A stretch of 49,778 nt of DNA from Bacillota bacterium (GTDB taxonomy: Bacteria; Bacillota; Clostridia; Tissierellales; Peptoniphilaceae). The stretch is from the NCBI GenBank assembly GCA_029003555.1, contig JAQYCE010000060.1:1-49778 (forward strand), given 5' to 3'. This document shows, piece by piece, positions 1 through 11,902 of this stretch. A program made the position numbers and the translations under genes. Under the pieces are notes generated by a model. The model was not told where the DNA came from and made no database searches. It saw only the letters and a program-made list of their open reading frames with translations. Position 1 is the first letter of the stretch, and the number at the start of each line of letters is the position of its first letter.

Positions 1-251
1 GAACCGTCGTTTGGAATGGTCCCATGGGGGTCTTCGAGATGGAGGATTTTGCCCAAGGCACCTTTGCAGTAGCTAAGGCCCTGGCCGAATGCCCGGGCGT
101 CACCATTGTCGGTGGGGGAGACTCCGCTTCTGCTGTCGAGAAGGCAGGCTATAAGGACAAGATTACCCACGTTTCCACCGGTGGTGGGGCTTCCCTGGAA
201 TTTTTAGAAGGAAAGGTCCTGCCCGGCATTGCTGCCATTAGCGATCGATAA
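1..251 (+). CDS. pgk: Phosphoglycerate kinase, C-terminal part (truncated by window start)
   Basis: Frame opens before the window ([12 protein letters not shown]...FAVAKALAE...[22 protein letters not shown]), typical PGK C-terminus; followed by tpiA and eno. Confidence 0.97.
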   Translation, partial: TVVWNGPMGVFEMEDFAQGTFAVAKALAECPGVTIVGGGDSASAVEKAGYKDKITHVSTGGGASLEFLEGKVLPGIAAISDR

Positions 252-260
252 GGAGGATGT

Positions 261-1016
261 ATGAGAAAACCACTGATTGCCGGAAACTGGAAAATGAATA
301 AAACGCCCTACCAGGCGGGTCTCTTAATCCAGGAGATTAAAAAAATGGACCTGGATGGGGAAGTGGAGGCCTTGGTCTGTGTGCCCTCTATCGACATTCC
401 CTCCGTCCGGGAGACCATGGAAGGCTCTTCCCTCCGTTTGGGCGCCGAGAACTTCTTCTATGAGGAAGAGGGGGCCTATACCGGAGAGGTCTCCGGTCCC
501 ATGCTCAAAGACTATGAGGTGGAATACATCATCATCGGCCACTCCGAACGTCGGACCATTTTCAAAGAAGATGACGCCATGATCCAAAAGAAGGTCAAGG
601 CGGCCCTGGACCAAGGCTTCAAGCCCATCCTCTGTGTGGGAGAGAGCCTGGAGGAAAGGGAGGCCGGTTTGGCCGAAAAGAAGGTAGCCGGACAACTTGC
701 TGCCGACTTCCAGGGACTGGATGAGGGCGATTTTGAAAAGATCGTTATCGCCTATGAACCCATCTGGGCCATCGGGACCGGGAAGACCGCTTCTTCGGAT
801 GACGCCGAGGAAATGTGTGCCTTTATCCGGAAGGAAATCACCAAGTCCTTCGGAGAAAAAGCGGGACAAGCGGTCCGGATCCAATATGGCGGGTCGGTAA
901 AGCCGGGCAATGTGAAGGAAATTATGAGCCGGGAGAATATTGATGGGGCTTTGGTTGGCGGAGCCAGCTTGGAAGCCGAGTCTTTTGCCCAGCTCGTGAA
1001 CTATAAGAAAAACTAA
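261..1016 (+). CDS. tpiA: Triosephosphate isomerase
   Basis: MRKPLIAGNWKMNK, IIGHSERR, AYEPIWAIGTG, QYGGSVKPGN motifs; AGGAGG RBS. Confidence 0.98.
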   Translation: MRKPLIAGNWKMNKTPYQAGLLIQEIKKMDLDGEVEALVCVPSIDIPSVRETMEGSSLRLGAENFFYEEEGAYTGEVSGPMLKDYEVEYIIIGHSERRTIFKEDDAMIQKKVKAALDQGFKPILCVGESLEEREAGLAEKKVAGQLAADFQGLDEGDFEKIVIAYEPIWAIGTGKTASSDDAEEMCAFIRKEITKSFGEKAGQAVRIQYGGSVKPGNVKEIMSRENIDGALVGGASLEAESFAQLVNYKKN

Positions 1017-2336
<1,320 letters not shown>

Positions 2337-2349
2337 GCAAGATAAGCAG

Positions 2350-2392
2350 GAAAGAGGGGAAAGGGCGTGAGTCCTTCCCCCTCTTTTTTCTT
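2350..2392 (+). terminator. Intrinsic terminator after eno
   Basis: aaagaggggaaagg / ccttccccctctttttt hairpin followed by T-run. Confidence 0.8.
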
Positions 2393-2538
2393 TCTCTGAA
2401 AAAGGCTTTCCTTCTTTTATAAATTCCGATTTTCCCCCTTTAGTCAAGCGGGAAAATGGGCATTCTTTGCCAAGAAAAGAGGAGCTGGGATAAGCCGGTA
2501 AAGGAAAACCTTTCAGATGGTCGAATCTTCCCGGTAAT

Positions 2539-2550
2539 AATGGTAAAATA
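2539..2550 (+). promoter_or_regulatory. Extended -10 type promoter element upstream of glgC
   Basis: aaTGGTAAAATA upstream of the glgC start, after the eno terminator; no convincing -35. Confidence 0.5.
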
Positions 2551-2583
2551 AGAAAAGATGATTGACCTGGATTGGAGGATCTT

Positions 2584-3723
2584 ATGAGAAATCAGAACCA
2601 AATCTGTGCCATGCTCCTGGCCGGCGGCCAGGGGTCCCGGTTGAAAGACCTGACCAAAGATACGCCCAAACCTGCGGTTCCTTTCGGGGGAAAATATCGG
2701 ATTATCGACTTTGCTCTGTCGAATGCCACCCACTCGGAAATCAGAGACATCGGCGTCCTCACCCAATACAAGCCCTATAAGCTCAATGAGCATATCGGGA
2801 TCGGGGATGCCTGGGATTATGACCGGACCAAGGGAGGCCTCCGCATGCTCTCACCCTACTACAATGAGGAGGGAGGACGCTGGTATGAAGGGACGGCCAA
2901 TGCTATCTATGAGAATATTGATTTCCTGGACCGGATCGATCCCCAGTACGTTCTGATCCTATCGGCCGACCATATCTACAAAATGGACTATAACGACCTC
3001 CTCCTTCTCCATAAGAAGAAGGGGGCGGAGTGCACAATTGCCGTTATGGAAGTGCCTTGGGACGAGGCTTCCCGCTTCGGGATTATGAATGCGGATGAGT
3101 CCGGCCGGATCATCGAGTTTGAAGAAAAGCCGGAAAAGCCCAAGTCCAACCTGGCCGCCATGGGAATTTATATGTTCAACTGGCCCACCCTCCGTCGCCA
3201 ACTGATCCGGGATTATAACGATAAAAATTCTTCCTACGATTTCGGAAAGGATATCATTCCCCACATGTTGGCGGAAGACCTTCCCCTCTATGCCTACCGC
3301 TTTGACGGCTATTGGAAGGATGTGGGGACTGTCAAATCCTATTGGGAAGCCAACCTGGAGATGATCGACCCGGACAACGGGTTGGATATTTATGATAAAT
3401 CCTGGCAGATCTACACCTCGGCAAAAAACCTCCCTCCCCATTATCTGGGCAAGGATTCCAAGGTGACCAATTCCCTGGTTAATGAGGCCTGCAACATCTT
3501 AGGCCAGGTCGAGCATTCTGTTCTCTTTGCCAATGTCACGGTGGAGGAAGGAGCCCTGGTCAAGGACTCCGTCATCCTTTCCGACTGCGTCATTAAGAAA
3601 AATGCCAAGGTCAGCCGTGTTGTCATGAACGAGGGAGAAACCATTGAAGAAGGGCTTGAGATCGGAAGCGATGATCCCTCTTCGGTCTACCTTGTTTCAG
3701 ATGGCAAGGTCAACAAAGAATAG
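2584..3723 (+). CDS. glgC: Glucose-1-phosphate adenylyltransferase, GlgC subunit
   Basis: [39 protein letters not shown]; start at MRNQ after ggaggatctt. Confidence 0.96.
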   Translation: MRNQNQICAMLLAGGQGSRLKDLTKDTPKPAVPFGGKYRIIDFALSNATHSEIRDIGVLTQYKPYKLNEHIGIGDAWDYDRTKGGLRMLSPYYNEEGGRWYEGTANAIYENIDFLDRIDPQYVLILSADHIYKMDYNDLLLLHKKKGAECTIAVMEVPWDEASRFGIMNADESGRIIEFEEKPEKPKSNLAAMGIYMFNWPTLRRQLIRDYNDKNSSYDFGKDIIPHMLAEDLPLYAYRFDGYWKDVGTVKSYWEANLEMIDPDNGLDIYDKSWQIYTSAKNLPPHYLGKDSKVTNSLVNEACNILGQVEHSVLFANVTVEEGALVKDSVILSDCVIKKNAKVSRVVMNEGETIEEGLEIGSDDPSSVYLVSDGKVNKE

Positions 3724-3732
3724 GAGGCCAAG

Positions 3733-4863
3733 ATGAAAAATTGCAGTGGAATTATTTTAAGCCCGGGGAACAATGAGGATTTTGGCCCCCTGGTTAAGAC
3801 CCGCCCTGACTATATGATCCCCTTCGGTGCCCGCTACCGGATTATCGATTTTTGTCTGTCCAACATGGCCAACTTCAATGTTTCCCACGTCATGCTTTAT
3901 GCGGGATCTAATATCCGTTCCACCATCGACCATATTTCCGACGGTTCCGACTGGGAGCTCAACCGGAGGTCAAACGGTCTTTTGATCAATCCACGGGTGG
4001 AAAACTCCCAGACCGGCAAGCACTCCGATGTTGAAACCTTCTTTGCCTCCCTGCCTTTTTATGAGAACATGGCCCATGAAAACCTCTATATCGAGAACCC
4101 CATGGCCATTTCCAAAGTCAACCTTCAGGAAGCCTACAACACTTTTACGGAGGGGGACTACGATATCCTCATCCTCTATTCCGAGGAAAATGACAAGGAC
4201 GGCCGTTACGACGGGATGAACAAGCTGATTTTGGACGAAAATGGCCGGCTGATCAATATCGGCTACAACCTGGGAACCAACCCCAAGATCGAGCTCCAAA
4301 TCGGTCGTTACTTCATCAAAAATAAGGTCTTCATTAATCTGGTCAAGGATGCCATGGAAAAGGGAAATGCCAATACCCTGATCCAAGCGGTTCTGAATAA
4401 CAAGACCCGGCTCAAGATCGGGACCTATAAGGTGGAATCCAAGCTTTTCTATATCCACGATATTGATAGTTACTACCATGCCAATATGGCCCTTTTGGAT
4501 GCGGAATCCTACCGAGAGGTCTTCCATAAAAACGGAATGGTTTATACTAAGTCCAAGGATGAGCCCTCCACCCTCTATACGGAAACCGCCAAAATGTCCA
4601 ATTCCCTGGTGGCCAACGGCTGCATCATTGAGGGGGAAGTGGAGAATTCCGTCCTCTTCCGTGGGGTCCACATCCACAAAAACGCCATTATCCGGAATTG
4701 CATTATTAACCAAGGGACGGAAATCGAGGAGAATGCCGTCTGCGTCAACACCATCACCGACAAGAATGCCGTGGTGGGGTCCGGCGTTACCGTAGCCGGG
4801 TCGGTCAATAATCCCTATGTGATTGGGAAGGACCAGGTCATCACCAATCCCGGTCTGGTCTAA
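3733..4863 (+). CDS. glgD: Glucose-1-phosphate adenylyltransferase, GlgD subunit
   Basis: GlgC paralogue with degenerate N-terminal motif (IILSPGNNEDFGPLVKTRPDYMIPFGARYRIIDFCLSN), directly after glgC. Confidence 0.93.
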   Translation: MKNCSGIILSPGNNEDFGPLVKTRPDYMIPFGARYRIIDFCLSNMANFNVSHVMLYAGSNIRSTIDHISDGSDWELNRRSNGLLINPRVENSQTGKHSDVETFFASLPFYENMAHENLYIENPMAISKVNLQEAYNTFTEGDYDILILYSEENDKDGRYDGMNKLILDENGRLINIGYNLGTNPKIELQIGRYFIKNKVFINLVKDAMEKGNANTLIQAVLNNKTRLKIGTYKVESKLFYIHDIDSYYHANMALLDAESYREVFHKNGMVYTKSKDEPSTLYTETAKMSNSLVANGCIIEGEVENSVLFRGVHIHKNAIIRNCIINQGTEIEENAVCVNTITDKNAVVGSGVTVAGSVNNPYVIGKDQVITNPGLV

Positions 4864-4935
4864 CGGGTGAAGGGCTGACAATGAAGATCCGGTCCCGGTT
4901 GAATGACCGGGGCGGTTTGAAGTGAAGGAGGAAGC

Positions 4936-6363
4936 TTGAATATATTATATGTGGCAGCGGAGGCAACACCTTTTATAAAAACCGGGGGTCTGGCGGATGT
5001 CGCCGGATCCTTGCCCCAGGCCCTGGCTAAGCTGGGCCAGGATGTCCGGGTCTGCCTTCCCCTCCATGGAAAAATCCCGGAGAAATTTACACAAGATTTA
5101 AAAAAGCTCACCGACTTTTACGTCGATATCGGTTGGAAACATGAGTATTGCGGGGTATACGAGCTGGTTGCCGAGGGAGTAACTTTCTACTTCCTGGACA
5201 ACAAGTATTACTTTAACCGGCCCAGCCTCTATGGCCAGTTTGATGATGGAGAAAGGTATATTTTCTTCGCCAAGGCGGCTGCCCGTCTGCCCAGGATTTT
5301 GGATTGGCCGGTGGATGTCATCCATGCCAATGACTGGCATTCCGGCTTGGTCCCTGTCTTTGTCAACGACTATCGGACGGGGGATGCCTTTTATAAAGAC
5401 GTCAAGACGGTCCTGACCATCCACAACCTCAAGTACCAGGGCCAGTTTGCCATGGACCTTTTCTATTGGACCAATCTCAATGGGTTCTATGCTTCCGACT
5501 ATGACCTGAAGTATTATGACACCATCAATTTCCTCAAAGGTGGGATCGTCCATGCGAATAAGGTAAATACCGTTTCGCCCACCTATGCTGAGGAAATCCA
5601 CTACCCCTTCTTTTCGGAGGGGATGGAGAATGTCATCAATGCCTATGCCTCTAAGATTTCCGGCATTTTGAACGGAATTGATACGGATCATTGGAATCCG
5701 GAAAAAGACCCCCACATCGCAGCCAATTATTCCATCAGTAATCTGGAGGGAAAGAAGACCTGTAAGAAGGCCCTCCAGGAGCTTTGTGGCCTTCCGGTCC
5801 GTCCGGATGTCCCTCTCTTTGCCATGGTCTCCCGCTTGACGGCCATGAAGGGTCTGGACCTGGTCCGCTATATCATGGATGAATTCCTCCAGGAGGACGT
5901 CCAGTTTGTGGTCCTGGGGACAGGGGATGAGACCTATGAAGAGATGTTCCGCTACTTTGCCCATAAGTACCCGGACAAGTGCGCTGCCCACATCTATTAT
6001 TCGGATAAAGAAGCCAACCAGATCTATGCAGGAGCTGATCTATTCCTCATGCCTTCGGTCTCCGAGCCCTGCGGCCTCTCCCAGATGATTGCCATGCGGT
6101 ATGGAACAGTACCCCTGGTCCGTGAAGCCGGCGGCCTCATGGACTCGGTGGACGCCTACAATAAATATGAGAAAACCGGGGAAGGCTTCCGCTTTGCCCA
6201 CGTCAATGCCCATGAACTCCTTTCCGCCATGCGAAGTGCCGTGGAAGTTTATGCGAAAAAGCCCGATGACTTCCGTATGCTCATGACGAATGGGATGAAG
6301 AAGGATTTGTCATGGAAAGCATCCAGTAAGGAATATTTAAAGCTCTATGAATCGCTCTGGTAA
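4936..6363 (+). CDS. glgA: Glycogen synthase (GT5), TTG start
   Basis: NILYVAAEATPFIKTGGLADVAGSLPQAL, HANDWHSGLVPVF, PSVSEPCGLSQMIAMRYGT motifs; ggagg RBS before TTG. Confidence 0.97.
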   Translation: MNILYVAAEATPFIKTGGLADVAGSLPQALAKLGQDVRVCLPLHGKIPEKFTQDLKKLTDFYVDIGWKHEYCGVYELVAEGVTFYFLDNKYYFNRPSLYGQFDDGERYIFFAKAAARLPRILDWPVDVIHANDWHSGLVPVFVNDYRTGDAFYKDVKTVLTIHNLKYQGQFAMDLFYWTNLNGFYASDYDLKYYDTINFLKGGIVHANKVNTVSPTYAEEIHYPFFSEGMENVINAYASKISGILNGIDTDHWNPEKDPHIAANYSISNLEGKKTCKKALQELCGLPVRPDVPLFAMVSRLTAMKGLDLVRYIMDEFLQEDVQFVVLGTGDETYEEMFRYFAHKYPDKCAAHIYYSDKEANQIYAGADLFLMPSVSEPCGLSQMIAMRYGTVPLVREAGGLMDSVDAYNKYEKTGEGFRFAHVNAHELLSAMRSAVEVYAKKPDDFRMLMTNGMKKDLSWKASSKEYLKLYESLW

Positions 6364-8335
6364 AATTTCCTGGACCAATCATACCCTCCCCAGGGAGGAC
6401 CTATTGAATGAAAGAGGATGGCTGGACGAATTGGAGGAAGAGGCCCAGACCCAAAGCTTGGGCTTAGACTACCGAAAGGACCGGTCCATCTTCCGGGTAT
6501 GGGCACCTCAACGGGAGGAAGTCCTCCTCCATCTCTACCGGAATAGGGAGGATCGGGAGGGCTTCTGCCTTCCTATGGAGAAAGCTGGAGGAATCTTCCA
6601 GGTCCGGGTGGACGAGGATCTTGACGGCTTCTATTACACCTACCGGGTTGGGGACCAGGAGGTGACCGACCCCTATTCTCTGTCGGCCTCCCTCAATTCC
6701 CGTCGCACAGCCATTGTCAACATGGAAGGGACCAACCCGCCGGGCTTTTCCTCTTCTTCTTTTGTTGACACTCCACCCGACCAAGCCATTATCTACGAGG
6801 TCCATGTGGGGGACTTCACCTTTGACCGGACTTCCGGGGTTAAGCTTGCCGGAAAATTTTTGGGGATGGTGGAGGAGGGGAGGAAATACCACTTCACCTC
6901 CACCGGCCTGGACCACCTTAAGAAGCTGGGGATCACCCATGTCCACCTCATGCCCATCAACGACTTCATTTCTGTGGATGAGGATCCGGAGTCCTTTGGT
7001 CGAGAGGATAATTATAATTGGGGCTATGATCCGGAGCTCTATAATGTGCCGGAGGGGTCCTATGCCAGCCGACCGGATGATCCCAAGTCCAGGATTCAAG
7101 ACTGCAAGGCTATGATCCAGGCTTTTCATGAGGCGGGGATCGGGGTGATTATGGATGTGGTCTATAACCACACCTGGAAGTCCTACGATTCCAACCTCAA
7201 CATCCTGGCCCCGGGCTATTATTACCGGTCCAGCCACGGCCTTTTCACCAACGGGTCGGGTGTGGGAAACGAGCTGGCCTCCGAAAGGATCATGGTTCGA
7301 AAGCTGATCATCGACTCCCTCCTTTTCTGGCAGAGGGAATACAAGGTGGATGGCTTCCGCTTTGACCTCATGGCCCTGACTGACCGGGACACCATTGATC
7401 TTGCCCTTGCCCGTCTCCGAGAGGTTAATCCCAATGTCTTAGTTTATGGGGAACCCTGGACGGGTGGACCCTCCGGCCTGGATTTTGAAGACCAGGTTCG
7501 CTGGTCGGGTCAGGTGGGGAAGGGCTTTGCCCTTTTCAATGAGGTTTTTCGCCAGATGGTCAAGGGGGACAATGATGGTCCGGGCAAGGGGTTTATCCAG
7601 GGTGCGGTCGGAAACAAAGAAGTCCTGACCAACGGCCTCCTGGGCTCCATCCGGACCGACTCCATGGATGGGGGAGTTAGGGACCCTATTGAATCCATTA
7701 ACTACTTCAATGCCCATGACAACCTGATCCTGGAGGATAAACTTTCTTTGACCAACCCGGATGGAGAATTAAATGATCCCATGACCCGGCTGGCTTTTGG
7801 CCTTCTTCTTACTGCCCAGGGAATCCCCTTTTTCCATGCCGGCAATGAATTCCGCCGGTCCAAGGCGATGAGCCCCAATTCTTATAACGCTCCTTACTCG
7901 ATTAATGCAGTGAATTGGTCCCTTAAACTCAAGCACCGATCCCTTTACCACTATGTCCGTGATTTGATTCAAATCCGCAAGGACTTCCCGGTCTTTCGAT
8001 TGGCCAGCGGTCGGGCAGTCCGGGATAGGGTTGAGATTATTGACCCTCAAAACGAGAATATGATCAGCCTGGTTTACCAGGTTGATGAAGGCAATCACCG
8101 GGACTATCTTCTGGTGGTCCACCACAATGGATGGAAAGGCGGGCTTATGCCCACTTCCGGCCTCTTCCGGGCCCTGAAGGCCTATCGACTTTCCATCCAA
8201 AGAATCTTCGACCCCAAGGGTAGGGTGGCTTGTAACCGGGTAGAAGGAGGGGAGTCAGACTTGCCCTATATCCATGTTCAACCCCTATCCACCACTATTT
8301 TTTCCATTAAAAAAGGAGGATCCTATGGATTATAA
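6347..8335 (+). CDS. pulA: Type I pullulanase (glycogen/starch debranching enzyme, GH13)
   Basis: YNWGYDP motif, VIMDVVYNHT, GFRFDLMAL, VLVYGEPW motifs; overlaps glgA end. Confidence 0.9.
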   Translation: MNRSGKISWTNHTLPREDLLNERGWLDELEEEAQTQSLGLDYRKDRSIFRVWAPQREEVLLHLYRNREDREGFCLPMEKAGGIFQVRVDEDLDGFYYTYRVGDQEVTDPYSLSASLNSRRTAIVNMEGTNPPGFSSSSFVDTPPDQAIIYEVHVGDFTFDRTSGVKLAGKFLGMVEEGRKYHFTSTGLDHLKKLGITHVHLMPINDFISVDEDPESFGREDNYNWGYDPELYNVPEGSYASRPDDPKSRIQDCKAMIQAFHEAGIGVIMDVVYNHTWKSYDSNLNILAPGYYYRSSHGLFTNGSGVGNELASERIMVRKLIIDSLLFWQREYKVDGFRFDLMALTDRDTIDLALARLREVNPNVLVYGEPWTGGPSGLDFEDQVRWSGQVGKGFALFNEVFRQMVKGDNDGPGKGFIQGAVGNKEVLTNGLLGSIRTDSMDGGVRDPIESINYFNAHDNLILEDKLSLTNPDGELNDPMTRLAFGLLLTAQGIPFFHAGNEFRRSKAMSPNSYNAPYSINAVNWSLKLKHRSLYHYVRDLIQIRKDFPVFRLASGRAVRDRVEIIDPQNENMISLVYQVDEGNHRDYLLVVHHNGWKGGLMPTSGLFRALKAYRLSIQRIFDPKGRVACNRVEGGESDLPYIHVQPLSTTIFSIKKGGSYGL

Positions 8336-10019
8336 AAATGTCTACCGGGCCTGGTTAGAGGACCCGGCCATTGATGAGGCTTCCAAGGAAGAGCTTAGGG
8401 CCCTGGAAGGAAATGAAGAGGAAATCAAGGACCGCTTCTATGCTCCCCTTGCCTTTGGAACCGCAGGCCTTCGGGGAAAGCTGGGCGCAGGGATCAATCG
8501 GATGAATATGTATACCGTTGGAGCTGCTTGCGAGGGCCTGGCCCGCTTTATCGAGAGCCAGGGACAGGATGCCAAGGACAGGGGCGTTTCCATCGCCTAT
8601 GATGTCCGTCATTTTTCCAAGGAGTTTTCCATCCTGTCTGCGGAGATTTTAGCGGCTCATGGCATCCATGTTTATATTCATACCGAATGCCAACCGACCC
8701 CCCTCCTTTCCTATACGGTTCGGAAGACGGATTCCTTCGCCGGCATTATGGTGACAGCCTCCCACAACCCCAAGGAGTACAACGGCTATAAAGTCTATAA
8801 CTATGAGGGGTCCCAGATCCTGGATGACTGGGCCAAGGCCATTGAATCGGAAATCGGTCTAGTGATTTCCTATGGGGATATCAAGCGCCTAGCCTACGAA
8901 GAGGGCAAGGAGCAGGGTCTGATCGAGGAGATTTCTCAGGACCTGATCGAAGACTATATCCAGGACATCCTGGAATTGCCCATCCACGACCAATCCATCG
9001 ATAAGAGCATTAAGATTGTCTATTCCCCCCTCAATGGAGCCGGAAATAAGCTGGTCCGCCGGATCTTTAAGGAAAGAGGATTTAACAATATCCATATCGT
9101 CAAGGAGCAGGAGAATCCCGATCCCGATTTCACCACCATCGGTTATCCCAACCCTGAGGATCCCAAGGCCTTTGCCCTTTCAGAGAAGCTGGGCAAGGAA
9201 GTGGGGGCCGACCTCCTCTTTGCCACCGACCCGGACTCCGACCGGTGTGCCTTGGAAGTCCGAAATCCGGAAGGAGACTTTGTCTTCTTTGATGGGAATA
9301 AGGTAGGGGCCCTGATTGGCTACTACATTATTTCTGAGCGTCAGGCCAAGGGGACTTTGCCGGAGAATGGGGCGGTGCTCAAGTCCATTGTTACCGGAGA
9401 CCTCCTGGCGGCCATTGCTGAGGATTATGGGGTGGAGTGCTTTGAGGTCCTCACCGGTTTTAAGAACATAGCGGCCCCTGTCAATGAATGGGATGAGACC
9501 GGAGAATTTGAATACTTGTATGGATTTGAAGAATCCATTGGCTACAATCCCAGCAAATTTGTCCGGGATAAGGACGCCGTCTCTTCGGCCATGATGATTG
9601 CGGAGATGGCCGCCTTCTACCGGGCCCAGGGCAAGAGTCTGATTGATGTCCTGGATGAACTCTATGAGGAATATGGTTACTACAATAACCGGCTCAAATC
9701 CACCGTCCTGGAAGGGATCGATGGGAAAGAAAAAATCAACCGGATCATGGAAGAATTCCGAGCCAACCCCTTGGAGAAGATTGCGGACATGACCCTGGAT
9801 GAAGTCATTGACTACGAAAGGGATGATACAGGCCTGCCCAAGTCCAACGTTCTCCGCTATTTCTATGATGACGGGTCCTGGTATGCCATCCGTCCTTCCG
9901 GAACAGAGCCCAAGATCAAGGTCTATATGTACTCAGTAGGGGACGACCTGGAGGATTCGGAAAGAAAGCTGACGGCTTTTGAAAATGCCACGGATGATGT
10001 TTTCGCCTCTGTCCAATAA
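8325..10019 (+). CDS. pgcA: Phospho-sugar mutase (alpha-phosphoglucomutase family)
   Basis: GTAGLRGKLGAG, TASHNPKEYNGYKVY, ATDPDSDRCALEV, IRPSGTEPKIKVY motifs; start MDYKN after aaaggagg. Confidence 0.93.
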   Translation: MDYKNVYRAWLEDPAIDEASKEELRALEGNEEEIKDRFYAPLAFGTAGLRGKLGAGINRMNMYTVGAACEGLARFIESQGQDAKDRGVSIAYDVRHFSKEFSILSAEILAAHGIHVYIHTECQPTPLLSYTVRKTDSFAGIMVTASHNPKEYNGYKVYNYEGSQILDDWAKAIESEIGLVISYGDIKRLAYEEGKEQGLIEEISQDLIEDYIQDILELPIHDQSIDKSIKIVYSPLNGAGNKLVRRIFKERGFNNIHIVKEQENPDPDFTTIGYPNPEDPKAFALSEKLGKEVGADLLFATDPDSDRCALEVRNPEGDFVFFDGNKVGALIGYYIISERQAKGTLPENGAVLKSIVTGDLLAAIAEDYGVECFEVLTGFKNIAAPVNEWDETGEFEYLYGFEESIGYNPSKFVRDKDAVSSAMMIAEMAAFYRAQGKSLIDVLDELYEEYGYYNNRLKSTVLEGIDGKEKINRIMEEFRANPLEKIADMTLDEVIDYERDDTGLPKSNVLRYFYDDGSWYAIRPSGTEPKIKVYMYSVGDDLEDSERKLTAFENATDDVFASVQ

Positions 10020-10033
10020 AGCCTTTCTTGAAG

Positions 10034-10062
10034 GGCCCTGCCTTTTCGGCAGGGCTTTTTTT
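10034..10062 (+). terminator. Intrinsic terminator after phosphoglucomutase
   Basis: gccctgccttttcggcagggcttttttt hairpin plus T-run. Confidence 0.9.
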
Positions 10063-10119
10063 AGTCAAAATTTCTCCACACCGCCTATGCTATAATTGGC
10101 CTAAAAGAGAGGAGGATTT

Positions 10120-10623
10120 ATGGATAAAGTTTTCGACTTGCTGGAGCAAGTCTTTTTTAAGAACCTCTTTGGAGAAATCAACCTTTATATCATTTTATCC
10201 ACGGTCATCAAGTTCGTCTTCGTCATCATTGTTTTGGCCTTTATCGCTCGAATTGTGAAGATGATTTCCATGGATATTCGCTCATCCTATACCAAACCCG
10301 AGTCAGACAACCCCTACCTCCGCTTTCTAGGGGATCCGGCTATGGTGAATTTTCCGGTCCGAGATGAGTATTATTTGACCGATAATACCCGGATCGGACG
10401 GGCGGATGACAACAACGTCATCCTCAAGGACCGAACCATCTCCAAACACCAGGCTGTTTTTATCCAAGAAGGCCGAAACTTTCTGATTGACGACCTTGGA
10501 GCCACCAACCCCACCATGGTCAATGGTCAGGTGGTGGACCAACCCATGCCTTTACAAGACCGGGACATCATCCGCCTGGGCCAGTTGGACTTTATGTTCA
10601 TGGAAGGAAGTGACCATGAATAA
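10120..10623 (+). CDS. Membrane-anchored FHA-domain protein
   Basis: N-terminal TM segment, then FHA core TRIGRADDNNVILKDRTISKHQAVFIQEGRNFLIDDLGATNPTMVNG. Confidence 0.9.
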   Translation: MDKVFDLLEQVFFKNLFGEINLYIILSTVIKFVFVIIVLAFIARIVKMISMDIRSSYTKPESDNPYLRFLGDPAMVNFPVRDEYYLTDNTRIGRADDNNVILKDRTISKHQAVFIQEGRNFLIDDLGATNPTMVNGQVVDQPMPLQDRDIIRLGQLDFMFMEGSDHE

Positions 10624-11902
10624 ATTACATCTTTGGGAGGAAAAGCAAGAAGATAACCGTCCGGTACAGAGTCACCATAAGGGGATACTGGGCCTTTTAA
10701 TCACCTTCCAGGTTCTTGCCCTGGCTCTGGCCTTCCTCTTTCACATCCAAGACCTGTCCGTTGACTCCCTCTTTTTCGCCGGGGGCTTAATCCTGACTTC
10801 CTCGATTTCCATTATCATCATCCAGAAGGTTTCCACCGGAGATCCCTATCCCCTGATGATCGTCAATATGATTTTTTCCATCGGCATTATTATGATTTAT
10901 CGAATCCGGCCGGACCTGGGAGTTAAGCAGATGGTCATTTACCTCATGGCTCTGATCGCCTATTTTTCAGTCTATTTCATTTTGAAGGTGGGTCAGCGCT
11001 TTTGGGAAGGAAAGATTATTTTTTACTATGGGGTGACCCTCTTGCTCTTTGTCCTTACCTTGGTTTTGGGGGAGTTTTTACATGGGGCCAAGAACTGGAT
11101 TACCATCGGAGGGATCCAGGTCCAACCTTCGGAATTTGCCAAAATTCCCTTTGCTTTTTTTGTCGCCTCCTGGTTTAAACGCTATGATGAGTTCCAAACC
11201 TCTCTACTAAGAAAGCTCTCCTTGACCCTGGCCACTTTCCTCCTGATCGGCCTTTTCTTCCTCCAAAAAGAGCTAGGCACGGCGGTTGTCTTTTTTGCCG
11301 TCCTTTTAGTCGCCCAGCTGGCTTATGAGAAGAATTCCTGGATTCCCTTCATGAACCTGTTTCTGGCCGTGGCCGGCCTTTATGTGGCCTACCGAATCTT
11401 CCCCTATATCCAAGACCGGTTCGCCATTTGGAGGGACCCTTGGGCGGATTATAACAACAAGGGCTACCAGGTCATCCAGGCTGCCTTTGCCCTAGCTGCC
11501 GGCTCCTTCTTTGGGACCGGGGTAGGACTGGGTCAACCCGGACGGGTCCCCCTGGGTCATTCCGACTTTATCTTTGCTTCTGTTGTCGAGGAGTTCGGGT
11601 CCATGATGGGCATCTGCCTCATCCTTCTTTTTGTTATCCTCCTTTACCGGGGCTTTAAAACCGCTATGAACCAGGAGAGGGACTTTTACTCAGCCCTGGC
11701 CCTTTGTGTGGTGGTCATCTTTGCCGCCCAAGCCTTTATCATGTTTGCCGGCACCATGAAGCTAATCCCGCTGACGGGAATCACCATCCCCTTCCTCACC
11801 TATGGGGGGTCCTCCCTGGTGTCTTCCTTTGCTCTCCTAGCTGCCCTCCAGGTCGCGTCTGAGGATTTGATGGGAATGGAGGCCTCTTATGAAACGGTCT
11901 AG
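10616..11902 (+). CDS. SEDS-family peptidoglycan glycosyltransferase (FtsW/RodA)
   Basis: GAKNWITIGGIQVQPSEFAKI, LGTAVVFFAVLL, TYGGSSL motifs; start MNKLHLW overlaps FHA ORF end by 8 nt. Confidence 0.94.
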   Translation: MNKLHLWEEKQEDNRPVQSHHKGILGLLITFQVLALALAFLFHIQDLSVDSLFFAGGLILTSSISIIIIQKVSTGDPYPLMIVNMIFSIGIIMIYRIRPDLGVKQMVIYLMALIAYFSVYFILKVGQRFWEGKIIFYYGVTLLLFVLTLVLGEFLHGAKNWITIGGIQVQPSEFAKIPFAFFVASWFKRYDEFQTSLLRKLSLTLATFLLIGLFFLQKELGTAVVFFAVLLVAQLAYEKNSWIPFMNLFLAVAGLYVAYRIFPYIQDRFAIWRDPWADYNNKGYQVIQAAFALAAGSFFGTGVGLGQPGRVPLGHSDFIFASVVEEFGSMMGICLILLFVILLYRGFKTAMNQERDFYSALALCVVVIFAAQAFIMFAGTMKLIPLTGITIPFLTYGGSSLVSSFALLAALQVASEDLMGMEASYETV

